From: Chara braunii
Lineage: Eukaryota; Streptophyta; Charophyceae; Charales; Characeae
DNA: 29,214 bases
Assembly: GCA_003427395.1 (NCBI GenBank)
Contig: BFEA01000197.1
Location: forward strand, 461,038-490,251
Direction: 5' to 3'
Made by a program: the position numbers and the translations under genes. The notes under the pieces are model-generated. The model saw nothing but the letters and a program-made list of their open reading frames with translations. It searched no databases and was not told where the DNA came from. How positions within the stretch are numbered: the first letter of the stretch is position 1; every line of letters begins with the position of its first letter. Positions 18,306-29,173 of the stretch are shown in pieces.

Positions 18306-19197
18306 CTTGTCAGTGATAAGAACTGGATTGATCAATCCATGAATTGCGGATCCCAGTTTCCCTTTTCCCTTCTTGTTGTTCCTTCCTTTATTTTACCTTT
18401 GATTCTTTTTTGTAGATACAGGGAAGCTAAACCCGGTTTCCAACAAGGTTTTGCTCAGTCTCAGCTTTATCAACTAAAGGTGGTCTAAAACCTACAGGTA
18501 GGCTAAGTTTTCTCCCTCTTTATAGTTTCCTTGATCGAGTTCAATGGGGCGCTGGACCCGGTTCCCACCACCTACCAACTTTAATGAAATTTGTATATCG
18601 CAAAAAAAAAAGGTCTTACACTGTTTTTCAACCGTTGTAGGTCCGAAGATCCAAGCGTTCACAAAGGTAGCGCCCAAAATCCGTCGAGAGGAAAGGCTCT
18701 GGAGTACTTTTCATCATCGGTTGAAATATTGGTTGCCTTCATTGTACCTCACTACCTTCCGCACCAGCAGCCCAACGCTCCAGTTTCAAACAGAACCAAA
18801 GCCTCTGCCATGGTCCCTCTTTTTTCTCATTGTTCTATCGGTCGAACCGCTAGCTGCAGCCCAGATTGCCAGTACACCTTCATTCTTGGGGCTGTCGGTA
18901 AGCAACCTTTTGAAAATTCCCCTGTGTTAAGGGTAGAGGGATCTCAACACACAACTTGCCAGTTTTCATCCTTCGACCCTCCTCCCTACATCGTTCCTTC
19001 CTGCGAGTTTGAGGGAGGCCTTGCGGATGACGTTGCAGTCAATCCCAGGTGAGTCTCACTGCCCCGATTTAACTTCTCTCAGCCTGTCCTTATCATTGTT
19101 TATTTTTTTTTCCTGCTTTTAATCTCATAGTTGTCGCTGCCACTTGCAGCTTCGAAACCGGGTTCAATGGTGGAGGCTTATTCACGTCGTCCATGTG
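18306..19197 (+). CDS. Candidate exon(s) of an unidentified gene, doubtful
   Basis: A pyrimidine tract ending TTTTTTGTAG at 18407-18416 could be a splice acceptor. A frame from about 18591 to 19050 ends QYTFILGAVGKQPFEN...CEFEGGLADDVAVNP. It meets CAG|GTGAGT (about 19050), a consensus donor, and CTTGCAG (about 19143-19149) is a consensus acceptor; joining them keeps the frame and adds SFETGFNGGGLF. About 25 bases further on, repeat B (19194) interrupts it. An alternative frame has LFFLIVLSVEPLAAAQ, which looks like a signal peptide, and ends at a GTAAGC donor near 18897. I recognise no family. In-frame continuity over an about 100-bp intron is suggestive but could be chance. Confidence 0.25.
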
Positions 19198-19411
19198 TCT
19201 TCGTAGTGCGTCCTTTCAGTCAGAAGGAACGTAGGGGTAGAAGCTGCATGGGTACTAGTTCATTAGATAACTAACACTTACAAGAGGATAGTTGAACTTC
19301 ACACTTCCAATGACTCCGTTAATTGATATGCATTGCAATAGATAACAAAATCTAACAGTAACTGGAACTTTCTACAAAATTGGAAAATCAGGGGTCATCC
19401 ACCAATGCACC
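19194..19411. repeat. Dispersed repeat B, copy 2
   Basis: Same orientation as 13384-13626, roughly 80% alike by eye, with about 25 bases fewer in the middle. It begins right after the candidate second exon, and the sequences beyond each end differ between the two copies, which marks the element limits to within a few bases. Confidence 0.85.
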
Positions 19412-19871
19412 TCCTGACCATCCCATCTTCTCCACCTTCATTTACCAAGTGCGATTCACAGTCATTTGTGTACAGGAGATGGTGGCTGGAAAACCCCCTT
19501 CATTGAATAGCATAGATGTTGTTCAACATCAACCAAGAAGTCATGTAGAAGGAAGTTATAGCAATGGTATGAAGAATTTCATAGAATTGATTGTTGAGTA
19601 CGACCTTTCCAAAAACAGCGAACGAGAGAGGACGGATGTTGCATTCCTTAACGAATAACTTACTTGCAACTGCGTTGGTCGTAGTGTTGAGGGTTGCAGT
19701 GATGTAGATGTGTTAGCTTTCTTTCAAAATCAATAACTTCCTAAATTAAACACTCGTTTCATACCTTCAACAAATTCGGTCAACTTTTTTCAGCTTGTAG
19801 CACTATTGAATCTGACTTCAGTTGCTTGACTCGCTGCTTCCAAATTCTAGGACGACAGAGGAAAGAAAACC
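19412..19871. other. Nothing recognised
   Basis: The 92-aa + frame at 19380-19658 starts in repeat B and matches nothing known to me. The rest is stop-rich. Confidence 0.4.
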
Positions 19872-20495
19872 CCTCCTTATGACATTTTTATACTCATGAT
19901 TTTCCCTCCATAAAAATGCAATTAATTATTATTGAAGGATCTTAAAGGTTGGTTCATCGACGACCCAAATGGCTGATATATACCATATGGATGTAAGGAT
20001 AACATTGCTGATAGCCAAGGTCCTTCCTAATAGAAAAGTGCATCTGCTTTTCCATAATACTACTTCAGGTTATGCTTGTTGAATAACCCATTCACTATTA
20101 GTTGTTGATTTGTCATGTGCAAACAAGGAAATACCTAGAACTCTAATAGGGACATCACTTGGTAGCCATTTAACATTGGGTCGTTATCGGGGTCTAACTT
20201 CTTCATGGTGAATCCACCATCCAAGTGTCTTACTACCCTAGTTGACCTTCATGTCAGATAATCCACATGATGTGTCAATCATGCTTTGAATTGCTAACAA
20301 GTTCTCATAAGAAGCATCAACAATTAGAGAAAAATCGTCAGCAAAGAGGGAACAAACTGTAATAAATTCCTCAAGTATGGATACGACCTGAAGTTTATTT
20401 ATATCTTTTTAAGCACGCAAATTAGTTGTTAGGACTTCCATAATGATCATAAACAAGAGTGGGGCCATAGAGTCTCCCTCCCTCACACAAGTTTA
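19872..20495 (-). pseudogene. Second LINE family: RT fragment, copy A
   Basis: Reading from 20495 down on the - strand: GDSMAPLLFMIIME (motif B region), CSLFADDFSLIVDAS (motif C with an intact FADD at 20334-20345), LSDMKVN, WLPSDVPIRVLGISLF, then WLAISNVILTSIWYISA-like text. Several in-frame stops interrupt it. Motif A is missing because homology to copy B ends near 20495, so this copy lacks the 5' part of the RT. The 3' limit near 19872 (CCTCCTTATGACA) is shared with copy B. Confidence 0.75.
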
Positions 20496-20521
20496 TCCTT
20501 GCTATCTGTCTGTCTGAGAGG

Positions 20522-20688
20522 TCTTGGTCAATTACTTTTTTGGCACTGCCTCTAGGAAAGGTTGAGGAACGATTCTCCAGCCACATCAATGGGTCGATTT
20601 TTTAGAGATCTTGGTCAATTATTTTTTTGGCACTTCCTCTAGGAAAGGACCAAAAACGATTTTTTAGCCACATCAAATGGGTCGATTT
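20522..20688. repeat. Tandem duplication of about 87 bp
   Basis: TCTTGGTCAATTA...GGGTCGATTT at 20522-20600 is repeated at 20609-20688 with about 90% identity, including TTTTTTGGCACT and CCTCTAGGAAAGG. It sits between the two LINE fragments and is not part of either as far as can be seen. Confidence 0.85.
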
Positions 20689-20868
20689 CGTCCTAAGTAG
20701 GAACAACTAACCTCTTAATCTGCTTCTATGTCAGAGCACTCCCTAATGTTTGTGGGTTGAATAACAGACGTTTAATTCATTGCACAGATAGAGTCATTGC
20801 GTGAATATCTAATCTATAATTCCCAATCCTCCTCCATTATTCGGCTGGATAGCTGATTCTCATGCTAC

Positions 20869-21760
20869 CCTCCTTATGACATTTTCATACTCATGATTTT
20901 CCCTCCATAAAAATTCAGTCAATTGTTTTTGAAGGATCTTAAGGGTTGGTTCATTGAAAACCCAGGTGGCTAATTTATATCATATGGATGTAAGGACAAT
21001 ATTGCTGATAGCCAAGATCTTTCCTAATAGAAAAGTGCGTTTGTTTTTTTCATAATACTAGTTTAATTTATGCTTGTTGAATAATTCATTCATTATTAAT
21101 TATTGATTTTTCATTTGCAGATAAGGAAATGCCTAAAAATCTAATAGAAACATCACTTGGTAGCCATTCAACATAAGGTCGTTATAGGGGTTCAACTCCT
21201 TGATGGTGAATCCACCATCCAATAGTCTTACTACCCCAGTTGACCTTCATGTCAGATAATCCACAAAATGTGTTCATCATGTTTTGAATTGTTAATAAGT
21301 TCACATGAGAAGCATCAACCATTGGGGAAATATCTTCAGCAAAGAGGGCACAAATTAGAATAAATTCCTCAGGTATGGATGTCACCCGAATTTTATTTAT
21401 ATCTTTGTGAGCATGCAAATTAGGTGTTAGGGTTTCCATGATGATCATAAACAGGAGTGGGGCTATAGGGTCTTCCTCCCTTACTGATCTATATAGAGAG
21501 ATGGGAAGAGCCTCATTGCCATTTACCATTATCCTGGTGGTGGTATTCTTACAAAAAAGTTTGACCTATCTCCTGAAACAGTTATCAAGGAAAACATTTT
21601 ACCCATCTCCTCAAAACAGTTATCAAGGAAAAACAGTCCACATGATCATAGGACTTTTCAAAATCAATGAAAATAATTGCAGCATTGTGTTTGGACTAAT
21701 GCATGATCTTGATAAATTTATTGATTAAAAGAACATTTTATCTATCTTGTATGTTTCTTG
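20869..21760 (-). pseudogene. Second LINE family: RT fragment, copy B
   Basis: On the - strand from about 21700: IFIDFEKSYDHVD (motif A with catalytic Asp, about 21690-21650), a degraded stretch, then an open frame 21529-21182 with YRSVREEDPIAPLLFMIIME (motif B, family RQGDPxAPLLF), CALFAEDISPMVDAS (motif C, Asp to Glu in FADD at 21332-21343), LSDMKVNWGSKT, and beyond a stop PYVEWLPSDVSIRFLGISL. The family is L1-like but not the same subfamily as the 14112 element. The 114-aa open frame is the longest intact piece. Confidence 0.85.
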
Positions 21761-22082
21761 AAGTTCCTGAAATAAACCCAGTTTAGGTTTGGTGGATAAT
21801 GTTTATAATTACCTTGGTGAGCCGATCAAATAAATCATCGCGTATACCTGTAGGAGTTATACTTCGCTTTGGGTGAACAAACATTTTAAACGGAAAGTGC
21901 ATGACCCCCGCCTCGATGAAAGTTTTTATCGTTACAAGCAAAACTCGGAGGGATCGCGCGAGGTGGGGTGCCGTTGAAAAAAAAATCAGTGGCCTCCAAA
22001 GTGGTGCAGGTTTCATGTTGACACTCGAGGGCCGATGTGTGGTGTATTAATGCTTTAAGCAGACACTGTTGATGTTGGAATG
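21761..22082. other. Nothing recognised
   Basis: Overlapping short frames only; no motif. Confidence 0.4.
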
Positions 22083-22412
22083 AGGAGGTGCAGAAATTTG
22101 TCCAGATGACATGGTCTCTGATGCTACCAGCCTGGGCATACTTGGTATTTGCCATCAAAAGGTAGCTTGTTGATTCCCCCTGTTCAACATTAAACCACCC
22201 GTTCACATGTTTTCTAAGATGACTAAGTTACATTTCAAGGCCTGCATCGAAAAGCTCCTACTGCGTATACAAGTAAGAGTTGTACATACAAATTAAGTGT
22301 AGATTACTTATTTTGGTAGGGGGAGGGGACCAGAGGGGAGGTGCACGGATGTGTTCCGATGGCATGACCTCTGACACTACTTGCTGATACCTGCCTGGTA
22401 TTGCCCACCTGT
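22083..22412. repeat. Diverged direct repeat, about 75 bp, 255 bp apart
   Basis: GAGGTGCAGAAATTTGTCC...GGTATTTGCC (about 22083-22156) and GAGGTGCACGGATGTGTTCC...GGTATTGCCC (about 22338-22412) share most positions, including ATGACATGGTCTCTGA against ATGGCATGACCTCTGA. Orientation is the same. Confidence 0.6.
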
Positions 22413-23706
22413 CGGTGCATGCAACCCTCGTATGTTCCGTCGTTAGAGGTATGGACATGGATGTAGCTAGTACGGGGTTCTCTGTAATACTAAAATGATA
22501 ATAGAAAGGTTTGAAAAACCATCCTGTCGAGATTCGACAAGTAATTGGATTGGTTGGGCTTTAATGAATAATTATTTGACTTAAAAAAGAAAAAAAGTGA
22601 ATTGCAGCTCGGTCAGCAAGCCCCATACTATAAGTATGCACAACTGTGCCAAAAAACTTCCACTTGTCAAAAAACCCTCATTTTTTGGATCGGTTCGCCG
22701 GATGGATTAAAGGCAATAAACTCCAATAGAGTATGTAGCATTGCAACTACTTATGTCTTTGATTGAACAACTAATTGAGTAAACTTATGTAATCAGTTTT
22801 TTGCTTTTTATGTCATGCCGACCGATTGTCCCGATCCTACTTGGTGCCGACTTCCCGTATCCTCATTGCGATCATTCCCTTATAACGAGGAAAGGAGACG
22901 TTGTGAGGAAACCCGGGGAGAGGTCACCTCTCCATCGCTGAAGCCATGGACATCGGTGTCTGTCAACTGTTGTGTCCGCTTCAAACGTCCCCAACGACGA
23001 TACAGGGTGTGGCGTTTGTTTTGTCTCTCACACCCCTACTTCTTTTACAACTGGGATGGAATAAAAACAGAAATAAAAGCAATCGAAAAGTAAAACAATT
23101 ACCTTCTGCCTTCAGATCTAAGTTATGGGTCAAAACCCCGTTTCAGGCCCCTCCGACAGACTCTCAGTTTTGCAAGGGTATAATCGGAATCGACCTTCCG
23201 CAAAAGTAGATTGAAGGTCATTTTGAACTTATTGGATATTTCAACAAATAACTACAGCGAGGAACGAGCCGGTACTTGTACTTGATAAGGTGGGCAAACC
23301 AACCACTGCACACAGATCAGAGTAACTCGACCAATTTCCTTGGGACATTTTCATGATCGATGATCTGATTCCGTGCTTGGCTTGAACCTCAATGCAAGAA
23401 CCGTTGCTGCACAAAGTTCACAGCTGCATCACGAACATGAAAGATGTCTGAACATTTATGAAAATGAGATCTGAATGGTCAAATCGTCAACTTTCAAGTC
23501 CCCTTGAGGCATGTGGAAACGAATCTTGAATTGATACTCTGCGTAAAAACTTATAAGCATTTGAACCCGCTCATGTCGAAAAGTAGCAGGAAGGCTTTCT
23601 CCCATTTCTCTTGAATTCAGCAGATATATATCCCTCAAAGGAAAATAGAGGTTGATATCACTCTCCTCCTTGCATTCCCATGTCTCCACTCTCTGTGGGT
23701 CACTCT

Positions 23707-23710
<4 letters not shown>
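22413..23710. other. No gene recognised in about 1.3 kb
   Basis: The longest + frames (92 aa at 22815-23093, 87 aa at 22946-23209) overlap each other and have no motif. The - frame 23456-24028 runs through the (GA)n tract. Confidence 0.4.
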
Positions 23711-23771
<61 letters not shown>

Positions 23772-23778
23772 TCTCTCG
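23711..23778. repeat. (TC)n microsatellite
   Basis: About 34 TC units with one CACT interruption. Confidence 0.97.
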
Positions 23779-24049
23779 GTTTGAAGTATATGTTCACACA
23801 AGCCCTTCTCACAGTTGACAGATAGTAGAATTCAGAGCGTCCTCTTCCACGACTAGGCAGTATTTCACGCACGAATACAAGGATCAAGCACGTATTCGAA
23901 TTTCGGTGAATCTGACTGTCAGCCTTGAATAGGTATTTTGGGTGATTATTTTTAATCTTTTGGTTCGTGCATGGTCTCAAAGGGGCAGAAGATTTAAACA
24001 CGGGTCCAATATTTTCCGATCTCTTCACCAGTGGTAAGGGCTGATCTTA

Positions 24050-24515
24050 TCGTCAACAGCAATAGAGGCAATGGCAGACTTAATCACCGACGATAATGGT
24101 TGAATCAGATTTCTTAGCCAGCAGTAATGGCTATTCCCTTCACCGGATGTATTGGCTGATCTCATCATCAACGGAATGACTGATTTCATAGTCATCTGTA
24201 ATAGTTGTTCTCTTCGTCAGTTGTATTGCTTGTTCTCATCATCAGCGGAACGACTGATTTCGTAGCCAACGGTAATAGATGTTCTCTTTGCTAGTTGTAT
24301 TGGTTGATCTTATTATCAGCAGAACGACTGATTTCATAGTTAGCAGTAATAGTTTTTATATTCGCTAGTTGTATTGGCTGATGGCAGGTCTCTTCGCAAG
24401 CTGTATTGATTGATCTCATCATCAGCGGAACAACTGATTTCATAGTCAGCGGTAATAGTTGTTCTGTTCCGAATCGCCAGCTGTATTGACCAATCTCATC
24501 ATCAACGGAATGGTG
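24050..24515. repeat. Degenerate 74-bp minisatellite
   Basis: The phrase CTCATCATCA (or CTTATTATCA) starts units at 24161, 24235, 24309, 24415 and 24495, giving periods of 74, 74, 106 and 80. Each unit also carries CGGAAYGACTGATTT, AGYAATAG and GTATTGGYTGAT words. The 106-base unit holds about 32 extra bases that look like a partial internal duplication. A less conserved unit precedes it from about 24050. The period is not a multiple of three and no frame stays open, so this is not a coding repeat. Confidence 0.9.
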
Positions 24516-24603
24516 TATTTAATTTCAGGCGTTCATGAGCATTATCTACGCCCGTTACATCCAATTTGAAAGAACGGAAAAAAATAAATAAACAAGAAAA
24601 AAA

Positions 24604-25084
24604 CTAGGTAGCAAATCCGGATACCCGACAGACCAATTTTATCCGAAATTTTCAATCCGAATCAATTTTCAGGATTAATTCCGGATATGGAAAATCCGGT
24701 CCTGTGCAAAATATTTTTCTTCTACCAAAAAAAAACTAATTAAAAAAAATATGGAAAACAAATTGTTGTTTATATCAATAATACGAACAAATTTTGCTTT
24801 GAAACCATCTTTTCTATCTTTACAAATAAAAAGATAAAAAATACAATAGAACAAGAAAGTAATATTTAGATAAAAAATTATAGAATGAATTTAGCATCCC
24901 CTTTCTAAGCCCCTCTATTCCCTATCTTACCACCTTTTAACCCTTCAATGTAACATAATGCTATTGTATTTTGCACACGCAATATCACTTTTTTTTTTAC
25001 ATTTTTTTATCATCCGGATTTTCGGATGATCCTACGGATTCCTACCCTCGTCGATTATCCGGCCAGATAACCCATGCTACCTAG
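24604..25084. mobile_element. MITE-like element, 481 bp
   Basis: CTAGGTAGCA at 24604-24613 and TGCTACCTAG at 25075-25084 are perfect terminal inverted repeats. Inside each end lie repeated TCCGGAT/ATCCGG words in both orientations (24615-24700 and 25013-25062), like subterminal binding sites. The centre is very A+T-rich and non-coding. A-rich DNA flanks both sides, so a target-site duplication cannot be read. This layout suits a non-autonomous DNA transposon; the superfamily is not determined. Confidence 0.5.
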
Positions 25085-25202
25085 GGAAAAAAACAATTGC
25101 AATGACGATAATAATAATAATATTGAATAATCGTTGGCTTTCTGTTCGTATCTTTCACTCTCTGTTGTCCGCTCATGAACATACCCGTTCACTTGTCTCT
25201 CG

Positions 25203-25205
<3 letters not shown>

Positions 25206-25272
<67 letters not shown>
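25206..25272. repeat. (TC)n microsatellite
   Basis: About 33 uninterrupted TC units. The 166-aa + frame that spans it owes its length to the repeat. Confidence 0.97.
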
Positions 25273-25273
<1 letters not shown>

Positions 25274-26583
25274 TCACGTTGTTTGTGCCCTGCTTTACTC
25301 CCTCTCCATCTCTCCTTCACACACACTATGTCCCACATGCTCTCCCACACTCGCGCATTCTCTTGTCTGCAGCTCTGATCACTCCGTTTGATGTTGTCCG
25401 GGCAAATTGCGCTGACTGTACCCGCACACACGCACAAGTGGGAGCAAAGGAAGTCAACTCACTTCTTAGCTACAACATGCACGCTTGCCATGACGTGACT
25501 CACTTGCTTATGGAAACGGGCACGATCAGGCGCCAGTTCACCTTCAAGTTCATCACTTCCTTGTTCCTCTTGGTCCTGGTTGACTGCCTTGAACCCGAAT
25601 GAATGCCCCCTCAGTCCCGCTGGTCTGCTCTATATCCAGTCAGATGGCACAAGCCTCGGGCCTGGGCCTCAAAAGGAACTTCTGGGATCGCCGGTACCAG
25701 CAATACCAGGGCTGCAGTTCTGGGACAACGATGGTAGTGTAGGACCAGCGGTCCAGCGGGTACTAAACCAGTGGAGGCAGTAAAGACCACAACAATGTCC
25801 AAGTAAAACCCTACTAGTGATGAAAAGAGTCCTTCAACAACCTTGGAGTTGAAATCAGCTTGTCACGGTAACCGACCGTAGCCGCACGGTTGCCTTTACA
25901 AATCGTTGTGAGTCTCAACTAAATTAAAACGAACTGCAGCAACCAAATATGGGCCACACGAACAATGTAGTAACCAAAATCTACGCCACTGGACCTATTG
26001 TCGTGTATCTCACTCACAAAAACGATGTCGTTTGTACGAGAGTGAAAGTGTCAACCATGGAGCACGTGTTTCGCCTGAAGTACCAACCCGCAAAAACATC
26101 CAGCCCCGTGCTTTCGCCAATAAACCCATAAGTATAAAAATAACAGGGTTGCCTGCACATAAACATACGGGTCATAAAATGGATAGCAAAATAATGTAAA
26201 TCGGGTTATAGACACATGGAAACATAATCCGACACAAATTTAAGGAAGCAAGAAAAATTCTTGGAAACTTAATTTTTTTTTATCATTTATTATTTTATTT
26301 TTAATTATTGATATTGCTGTTAAAATCAATAAATTCTTATCGTTGACTCCACCTCAAAAAAATCGCCCTCGTCAAAGCCCGCGTGCACGTCCACGATCAA
26401 GTGTTAGGGAAAGTAGAATTAAGGGGTAAAATAAGTCGGTAAGAGGGATACCAAGAATATAACAATTTGATATATTCGTTTGCTAAAAGTAAGGTTAGTA
26501 TCAAGAAGTGGATGGGGGTAAAATGGGGGTTGACTTAGGCACCCTATTTTTTTATTGTTCGTCAAATAAAAGAAACAAGAAAA
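25273..26583. other. No gene recognised in about 1.3 kb
   Basis: After the (TC)n tract the + frame stays open to 25602 but without any known motif. 25580-25783 has the phrase GLQFWDNDGSVGPAVQRVLNQW in a 67-aa frame beginning with TTG; it is unassigned. 26260-26345 is A/T-rich. Confidence 0.35.
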
Positions 26584-27065
26584 ATGTATCTTAAGACCAA
26601 CATTGACTCAAATTCTAATATTTCGGGTGACCGACTGACTTCGATCGCCCAAGAACGTATATGTGAGTACGATGTTTCGGAAGTCGTCGCCAAGATCGAG
26701 GGACACTATTATTTTCCACTTGGGACAAGGTGTTTGAGATTTGTAGGCGTAGGTTTTGTCGTTATCGATACCCACTTTACCCCGTACTCTTTATTATTGT
26801 CTTTAAACGAACTTATTGTCATCCCGTGGACGACTGTAGTTCCCCATCGGCCGAACACTTTTTGTAGTGATTGTCGCACACCGAGCGTTATAAGGAAAAA
26901 GGGTTCCACTACCAGACACGTGGGGAAGACGAACACAGGGAAAGAGCGACCAGGTTGAGGTCATGCATGTTAGATTATGAACTCTATAGCGGACGACGCC
27001 AAAACTTGATTCGAAAACGAGAGCCCATTTGTGTAGCCCCGCCTTTTCGTTCGAAAAGACGATGA
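26584..27065 (+). pseudogene. Unidentified coding-like stretch with a frameshift
   Basis: An ATG frame of 124 aa (26584-26958) has a varied composition: RICEYDVSEVVAKIEGHYYF, LRFVGVGFVVIDTHF, IVIPWTTVVPHRPNTF, then CSDC. From about 26880 a second + frame carries on as YKEKGFHYQTRGEDEH... to TGA at 27063-27065, and a third (27066-27229) holds FGLGEYLKAALAIPFPRDDG. A - strand frame of 218 aa (27459-26803) overlaps all of this and is the main alternative. I recognise no family. One or two frameshifts in a single old ORF would explain the series. Confidence 0.25.
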
Positions 27066-27746
27066 GTAACCCGTATGGAGGTGCAAAGATACTTTTTGGA
27101 TTAGGCGAATATTTGAAAGCAGCACTCGCTATTCCTTTCCCTCGCGACGATGGTCCTTCCTCACTAAAATTTGAATTAGACGGCAGACTTTCAGTTCCGT
27201 CTGCGGCTGCACACTTAGTATTCCTATAACTCATTGACACACCCCATTTTGCTGTTAATTCAAAGACTATTCCGCACAATTTATCACTCCAACCAGAAGA
27301 CAGAATAGGGCGTGAGGTTAGAACGTCACATAAGTGCAGGATTCTAATCCCGTTACCCGCACTTTTGGTGGCCTGAGGAGGATGGTCAAGACCAGTCAAC
27401 GCTAGTAGCTTGCAGGGGTGAGTTATGCTACCATGTAAGTAGTAATGGGGGAGCGTCACACTAGTGGAAGTTGCTGCTCAAGTTCTGATACGGCCAGGTT
27501 GGGACACACACAATAAAAGAATTCTAAGGTTGAATTATCAGTCACAATTATCATAGCCGACATTCATGGCTTCATTACGATGTCTACAAGGATAGAGACC
27601 CTCGATTTCATGATATTTCAAGTGACTTTAACTCTCAATATACCTTTCATAACAGAAGCTCAATAACCAATAATTATATTGACATGACAATGTTAAAATT
27701 GAGTTTTTTTTCGTTAAACTTTCGTAATTTGTGCTTTAGTGGCATG
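27066..27746. other. Nothing firmly recognised
   Basis: Apart from the possible third frame of the preceding stretch (to 27229), there is no motif and the frames are short. Confidence 0.35.
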
Positions 27747-27846
27747 TCCAGTAAGGGTTATTCTTTGGGATGAGTAAGGGTTATTATTTGGGATGAGTTG
27801 TAGTCTCATGGAGGATCACGTATCCCAAAAAATGACCCTTGCTGGA
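27747..27846. repeat. Head-to-tail 23-bp duplication with an inverted third copy
   Basis: GTAAGGGTTATTCTTTGGGA at 27751 begins a 23-bp unit that is repeated at once at 27774-27796 with one mismatch. A reverse-complement copy lies at 27823-27846 (TCCCAAAAAATGACCC...), pairing with 27747-27770 over 24 bp with three mismatches. Confidence 0.8.
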
Positions 27847-28189
27847 TAAGCCAAAGGACCTCTTCAAGTCACTCGAGTACAAATCGTTAAACGAAAAAAA
27901 AAAAAATTTAATGAAAATGTTTTTGACATATAATCTACAAGGACTTCCAACAGGGTAAACGACGTTTGGGATGGGACGAATGCGCGAACCCGAATGCTCG
28001 AACGTACGGGACTCCTTGGGGATGCGTTCGACCATTTAGGCCAAATGCGGATTAAAATTAAAAAACACAAAATCTGAAAAAAGTTAAAAAAACATATGTT
28101 ATGAAGAAAAATAAACTACACAACATTTGTCTGAGCATTACATCAAAATTCCTTACCAAATTTGAAGTAAAAGTAAAATATGGAAAATA

Positions 28190-28595
28190 AATACTAAGAA
28201 TAAGAGAAAATGAAACGAGAATTAAAATTACCGAGTGAGTGAGGACGTTTTCGACATCGCCATTTTTGGCGAATTTGCATTTTGTTTTGGCAATATCCAA
28301 ATGCCGTGAAAATTCAAAGATGTGTATTTTACATAATATAAAACTCATTAAAAAAGTTTCAAAAAAATAAATAAAAAATTCAGCCCCGCAATAAAGTGAA
28401 AACAAAAAGTAAAAAGTGGAAAAAGAACACAATAGTGAGTGGGCAAGCACATTTTGACACAACCATCTTTGGAGATTTTTAATTTCTGCTTGGATTCGCA
28501 AAATGACTTCAAACTTCATAGGCATATACTTCACATCATACAGAACTCATAAAAAATAATACAGAAGAAAAAACTTATTTTTAAGCCCCGAAATA
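28190..28595. repeat. Diverged tandem duplication, period about 200 bp
   Basis: GTGAGT(G) at 28235 and 28435 and AGCCCCG at 28382 and 28584 mark equivalent points, giving periods of 200 and 202. Between them ACATAATATAAAACTCAT matches ACATCATACAGAACTCAT. Identity is moderate by eye. A+T-rich DNA with AAAAAAGTTA and ATATGTTATG just before it (28078-28102) resembles the core at 7920-7965. Confidence 0.65.
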
Positions 28596-29173
28596 GTTTT
28601 TGGCGGGGGTCAAACGCCTTCAGGTTTGGACCTCGAACGGGACCCCGGACGCTTGTACGTACGAAGGTCGGCCCAGGAACCTCCATACGTACAGACTGGT
28701 GACCCTGACTTCCATAATAATATTTTGAATTACTTGGGGTCAATTGGCTGTGGATATATCTCAACATTGTCACCCGTTTCCCAAGAAAAAAAGTTTGTTT
28801 GTAACTTCGAGGCCTAGTTCAAGCTATGCCTTCCCAGGGGCCAAAAGGGTTCGACACAATGACGACGACAATTACCATTCAATAAGTGAGTGGTGAGCAT
28901 TGAGCATGCATTCACCTAGTCTTAGCAGAACCTCAGCTTAGTTAGCCCAATCGATGCATATGTGTAACAATTCTCACATACATGAATACTCAGTTGTCAA
29001 GAAACACATCAGCAATAAAAAAAAATGTTAAGATCACATGGGTGTATTGGTCCGTTAAATTCAAAAATGCTCGGTTGTGCGAGATTCGATTGGATAATTC
29101 AACAGGGACGAGCGAGACCAAGAAAGCATAAGATCATTCTAACATCCATCAGATAAACGGGAGCAAAGGGACA

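Noticed and set aside
13384-19411. Repeat B pair as LTRs of one retrotransposon
   Set aside because: No integrase, protease or gag between them; the content is a LINE with its own poly(A), and the copies differ by an indel and many bases.
23456-24028. 190-aa - strand frame
   Set aside because: It runs through (GA)n and has no motif; length is due to the repeat.
24050-24515. CRISPR-like array from regular repeats
   Set aside because: Units are contiguous and degenerate with no unique spacers, and the genome is eukaryotic.
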